The translations under genes and the position numbers were made by a program. The notes beneath the pieces are model-generated. The model saw only the letters and a list, made by a program, of their open reading frames with translations, was not told the DNA's origin and searched no databases. Positions 7,001 through 7,739 of a stretch of DNA of 7,739 nt are shown here, piece by piece. Positions within the stretch are counted from its first letter, which is position 1, and the number at the start of each line of letters is the position of its first letter. The DNA comes from Lachnospiraceae bacterium (lineage in GTDB: Bacteria; Bacillota_A; Clostridia; Lachnospirales; Lachnospiraceae): assembly GCA_900764695.1 (NCBI GenBank), contig CAAFOY010000011.1:1-7739 (forward strand), in the 5' to 3' direction.

Positions 7001-7739
7001 GTTAAAGTAGATGACGGTTCATTAAAGGATTACATTAACACTGTAAGAAATATTTCAAAGGGAGCAAAGATAACAGTTGACAAGGTATACGAAGGTGAAG
7101 GAAACCAGGATGTATCATCATTAACAGATGGTATCGTATCAGATAACAACGGTGTTTGTGTTCACACAGAACATGGAGCACAGACGGCAACAATCAATAT
7201 GGACCTTGGAGAGAATTATCCAATTTCTAATATTGAAGAATTTTTAATAGCATTTAAGGCAGACAATACATATGCTAAGATTTATACAGTTGAGTTCTCA
7301 GCGGATGGACAGAACTTCCAGGAAATGGTTAACGTTAAGGATGCTAAATACAAAACAGTTATGGAAAACAAAATTGACCAGTCAGCATATAATTACGATA
7401 CAGTAAGATATGTAAGAGTTAAACTTAATGACGGTTCTTATAACTGGGGATATCAGATTTCAGAAGTAGCAATTATGGGATCAGATGTTTACATGCCTGT
7501 TGAACCTGAAGGATTAGTTGTAGAAAGCCCAACTTATAATACTGTTACAGTAACATGGACAGGGGCAGACAACGGTCAGACATATTGGGTATATATCGAT
7601 GGTAAGGTTAAGGATATGAACTTAGCTACAGCCGGAACATATATATACAACAATATTGATGCCGGAACACATATTGTTAAGGTAACATCAAGATTAAATG
7701 GAATTGAATCAAAGGGTGTAACAAAAGAAGTTGTAGTAG
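932..7739 (+). CDS. Very large secreted multi-module GH81 endo-beta-1,3-glucanase (3' truncated)
   Basis: The frame is open for 2269 codons to the window edge without a stop. Residues 1-33 are a signal peptide, so the enzyme is exported. GH81 enzymes hydrolyse internal beta-1,3-glucosidic bonds by an inverting mechanism. Order: split F5/8C module (36-120 and 259-300) with an inserted Fn3-like domain; F5/8C (313-473); GH81 (about 483-1303); chitobiase-C-like (1311-1400); F5/8C (1408-1532); chitobiase-C-like (1538-1615); two Big_2 (1617-1690, 1691-1773); F5/8C-like (1774-1933); Fn3-like (1934-2029); F5/8C-like (2030-2184); Fn3-like (2185 to edge). The catalytic motifs DHHFTYGY (D943) and NNQESASEA (E1021, E1025) are intact, so activity is expected. 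The many F5/8C modules probably bind glucan or other sugars. No LPXTG, SLH or dockerin is visible, but the C-terminus lies outside. The gene has its own promoter and ribosome-binding site, downstream of a terminator. GH81 assignment is firm; substrate and binding specificities are inference. Confidence 0.95.
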   Translation, partial: MLKNMKKALSLTLVTAMVVTICPQGQLVNISAADNTPYCISEGRPVYVSSGKNEDYAVDGDTSTRWESDYKNKTEWMYVDLGAKADLDHVYLKWEAAYAKSYQIQLSNDEENWTTVYTKGNGSGSEETPEETVNPGAMAINVGKKQKNDNGTISSVLSWNAVSGAVTYKIYVENNGKEEVATAPDGFTFDKDSRLDLINNVRLLEGIHKYIVRAYNSKGEVITSGEVTISGDVTEEETTTETPTEPGETAPVVDEKEQTIDLTKVITNKEDRQARYVRILMTEKALPAYGYSLFEFQVYGTNGVVERPVDYGVNLALNKPVKSRSNTVKSGDTTKEVNTRDEWWMYDSDGNLREDAYNNVKPENAVDGNTKSAFTSYQGDDQWIYVDLQKEYTIGRVVVNFNSDAAKMYDIQVSNDAKTWKTVHRNLRGYANMIDDVTMYQKNVRYVRILGYTKVESGSGVGINELSVYEYREGDSKENETIAPLPTRQVINNKNGKGSYVSGEMYKEKNKLPTFVNEETIKTPIDSNSWWSSAMVQTFSNLLCSTPLKAKFSTKGLGVLLATAGWVGTRKETDLGTDQSTETGIDFYVLPEKYNSKKGYDRVESYGDYSVQLGLMDNSGMQMKSTVVKGSPYIFSEFCDNTTFFINSSSITEFFDGNGNSILAKEGDTITTDHIGFKSMDDENTKAKNDGSYYCMNVPEGTTFKVMVAGSRYNVKVTFPSKNENYMSLAAMTKKGDIDRYYKHGYAFVTNTHVGYTFDQANNKVVTTYTATTKTMRKGFSNETMHCLFPHQWKYSSDADNPDATYYSIRGDMKSIWANEYKTTQQFSGLLPTFTKPDSSMFNTTEMVEYLNQVVASKINTAPVADAYWEGKNVHPLAISALMADQLGETEIREKLLKKLKSIMVDWFTYDGEDDDCYLIYNKDWGTLYYPESSFGANAAICDHHFTYGYFMFGAAVLATYDKQFYNDYKDMIELLVRDYADPKEPEDDGDMFCKFRAFDQYSGHSWAGGYADSDSGNNQESASEALFSWVGMYLWGEVSQNSTYIDAGAYGFTTEMEAIEQYWFDYDETNWLGDHPDRVADQAYDYPFQGTGQIYGASMGYGTYFGGQPVYVYGIQWLPISEYLTNYGMNQEKCAKIYQGLVDDTNYAINIEKKLFDQDLANGVSADDSWHNPDKYVTPDNGWQHITWPFLSQTNAQSAYDKFKANVTNVQVEDRANTLWFISAMDQLGYRTNDYMVTGNITGSVYRKDTNGKTVYTAEVWNATDKTQTVAIKDKFGKQIGKANIGAKAFVSFNIDTEKQFELTQTSTPTVKAKALATGKVTEDVTGKVTFDDTQLVELSCSDADAKIYYTTDGTIPTTESKEYTGKILISSNITLKAVAVKDGYLDSAYSATVFEIAGDTVSSSDNLGLKKKATASSSKGANTADMTLDGTTDTRWQADNEADDEWIQVDLGSVQAVNAVTINWEAAYAAKYEIQVSTDGKEWTTVAKENGMVGEITSSFAATKARYVKMQGVSRGTQYGYSIYEIQVFGAVQAKAPTITPVSGNYKGTQTVTMSTAVKGAEIKYTIDGATPTEDSATYEGPITVDKSVTIKAVTYRKGMLLSDPVQSDIIIEGTISLNKTEATVAIGNKLQLSAITDQSVTFSSDNVGVAKVDANGLVEGVSKGTATITAKAANGQKATCKITVTDPVHITSIEIAPQNLEIKNKNSETLKLTINPSNTTDDTTVTWTSKDEKIATVNDAGTVTAKSEGTTTITAKIGKFEATCEVTVLPITVEEMVADGQFNIGLGKNVVALPNKQDGEGGSESDLTDGNFEGKHIATAFATTGTSYTIDLGDAYDSATIDKLVVKYKENNGGDTPVNGYEIQYSTNGVDFETVKKVTGDSVKDACENKNCVDTQDMTGVTGAARYIRFYYPEAYTWGVQVREIAALSTDKNAKKAELQYCDDPAEVTVKSDKYCQITYTIKAGENQDDYKYMVYLNNNLVGDRVTAGTYTIDNLDAGTYTVKVVSYYNKLTSKGISKEVKVDDGSLKDYINTVRNISKGAKITVDKVYEGEGNQDVSSLTDGIVSDNNGVCVHTEHGAQTATINMDLGENYPISNIEEFLIAFKADNTYAKIYTVEFSADGQNFQEMVNVKDAKYKTVMENKIDQSAYNYDTVRYVRVKLNDGSYNWGYQISEVAIMGSDVYMPVEPEGLVVESPTYNTVTVTWTGADNGQTYWVYIDGKVKDMNLATAGTYIYNNIDAGTHIVKVTSRLNGIESKGVTKEVVV
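1037..1831 (+). other. F5/8 type C module 1, interrupted by an inserted Fn3-like domain
   Basis: The first half (residues 36-120, nt 1037-1291) has the family pattern AVDGDTSTRWES, WMYVDLGA, and SYQIQLSNDEENWTTVY. The second half (259-300, nt 1706-1831) has ARYVRILMTEK and AYGYSLFEFQVYG. Together they make about 127 residues, the size of the uninterrupted homologue at 1408-1532 in the same protein. Between them lie a Gly/Ser/Glu linker, an Fn3-like domain (136-231, with VLSWNAVSGAVTYKIYVE and HKYIVRAYNSKGE) and an acidic Thr/Pro linker (233-258, containing EEETTTETPTEPGE). F5/8C modules commonly bind carbohydrates such as galactosides or glucans; the ligand here is unknown. Confidence 0.8.
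1868..2350 (+). other. F5/8 type C module 2
   Basis: Residues 313-473 begin NLALNKPVKSRSN, the classic opening of discoidin-like modules. They continue with NAVDGNTKSAFTS, QWIYVDLQKEY, MYDIQVSNDAKTWKTV, and the closing VRYVRILGYTK and INELSVYEY. At about 160 residues the module is longer than the others, owing to an extra loop (about 328-357, rich in D, E, N and W) before the AVDG motif. It sits directly before the GH81 domain and probably helps place the catalytic domain on substrate. Confidence 0.8.
2378..4840 (+). other. GH81 catalytic domain (endo-beta-1,3-glucanase)
   Basis: Residues about 483-1303 cover a full-length GH81 unit. An N-terminal beta-sandwich part begins near APLPTRQ and includes NSWWSSAMVQTFSNLL. 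The alpha/alpha-barrel part carries AYWEGKNVHPLAISALMADQ, then AICDHHFTYGYFMFGAAVLA (D943), FDQYSGHSWAGG, GNNQESASEALFSW (E1021, E1025), and YFGGQPVYVYGIQWLPIS. In characterised GH81 enzymes the conserved Asp and the two Glu of these motifs are needed for catalysis. The D-to-first-E spacing here, 78 residues, and the E-x3-E spacing agree with my recollection of the family. All key residues are present, so the enzyme should be active. Confidence 0.95.
4862..5776 (+). other. Chitobiase-C-like / F5/8C module 3 / chitobiase-C-like block
   Basis: Residues 1311-1400 and 1538-1615 are two small beta-sandwich modules of the chitobiase/hexosaminidase C-terminal type. They share IYYTTDGTIPTTESKEYTG versus IKYTIDGATPTEDSATYEG, followed by ITLKAVAVKDGYLDS versus VTIKAVTYRKGMLLS. 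Between them, 1408-1532 is an uninterrupted F5/8C module (TLDGTTDTRWQAD, EWIQVDLGS, KYEIQVSTDGKEWTTV, ARYVKMQGV, YGYSIYEIQVFG). The chitobiase-like units usually serve as spacers or weak binding modules after polysaccharide-active catalytic domains. Confidence 0.8.
5780..6250 (+). other. Two Big_2 (bacterial Ig-like) modules
   Basis: Residues 1617-1690 (TISLNKTEATVAIGNKLQLS, VAKVDANGLVEGVSKGTATITAKA) and 1691-1773 (ITSIEIAPQNLEIK, WTSKDEKIATVNDAGTVTAKSEGTTTITAK) fit the Big_2 pattern of about 75-80 residues each, with the hallmark hydrophobic V-x-x-x-G-x-V-x-x-x-x-x-G-x-x-x-I-T spacing. They probably act as rigid stalk units separating the catalytic region from the C-terminal binding pairs. 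Confidence 0.85.
6251..7738 (+). other. Tandem pair: (F5/8C-like + Fn3-like) x2
   Basis: The first copy covers residues 1774-1933 (F5/8C-like: DLTDGNFEGKHIA, NGYEIQYSTNGVDFETV, ARYIRFYYPEAYTWGVQVREI) and 1934-2029 (Fn3-like). The second covers 2030-2184 (SLTDGIVSDNNGV, IYTVEFSADGQNFQEM, VRYVRVKLNDGSYNWGYQISEV) and 2185-2269 (Fn3-like, cut by the window edge). The Fn3-like units share AGTYTIDNLDAGTYTVKV versus AGTYIYNNIDAGTHIVKV, and TSKGISKEVKV versus ESKGVTKEVVV. These F5/8C-like units are more divergent than modules 1-3; their binding function is inferred only from the fold pattern. Confidence 0.75.

Noticed and set aside
7734..7739. Apparent TAGTAG at the window end as a stop for the GH81 gene
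   Set aside because: The frame there reads GTA GTA G, so the TAGs are out of frame and the gene runs past the window.

Overview
The window is AT-rich and shows the codon habits (ACA, GCA, TCA, GGA, AGA, GAA) and secreted modular-protein style of gut or rumen Clostridia. The lysine-rich fibronectin-III-like tail that closes the first gene is a hallmark of Lachnospiraceae (Butyrivibrio, Roseburia, Coprococcus, Lachnospira, Eubacterium-type genera). Family-level placement is an inference from these traits; I cannot name a species.

Layout: positions 1-519 hold the 3' end of a plus-strand gene. The visible part of its protein is a Thr/Ala/Pro-rich tandem repeat followed by a very basic Fn3-like domain. 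A strong intrinsic terminator (553-603) closes it. An AT-rich intergenic region (604-931) follows, carrying a nearly perfect 43-nt palindrome (780-822), a good sigma-A-type promoter (871-898), and a possible hairpin around the next start codon (903-936). From 932 to the window end, a single uninterrupted plus-strand reading frame of at least 2269 codons encodes a huge secreted glycoside hydrolase family 81 (endo-beta-1,3-glucanase) enzyme. Its 3' end lies outside the window.

The large protein reads, N to C: signal peptide; an F5/8 type C (discoidin/CBM32-like) module split by an inserted Fn3-like domain and acidic Thr/Pro linker; a second F5/8C module; the GH81 catalytic domain with the conserved DHHFTYGY and GNNQESASEA motifs; a chitobiase-C-terminal-like module; a third, uninterrupted F5/8C module; a second chitobiase-like module; two Big_2 (bacterial Ig-like) modules; then a tandemly duplicated pair (F5/8C-like plus Fn3-like, twice) reaching the window edge.

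Together the content suggests extracellular use of beta-1,3-glucan (for example fungal, yeast, cereal callose, laminarin or curdlan-type glucan): one catalytic domain held on its substrate or on the cell surface by at least five predicted sugar-binding modules. The first gene is probably another surface or secreted protein, separately transcribed. Nothing in the window looks like a mobile element, an RNA gene or a CRISPR array. The most interesting features are the domain-in-domain insertion, the repeated modular architecture, the intergenic palindrome and the acid-free basic C-terminal domain.
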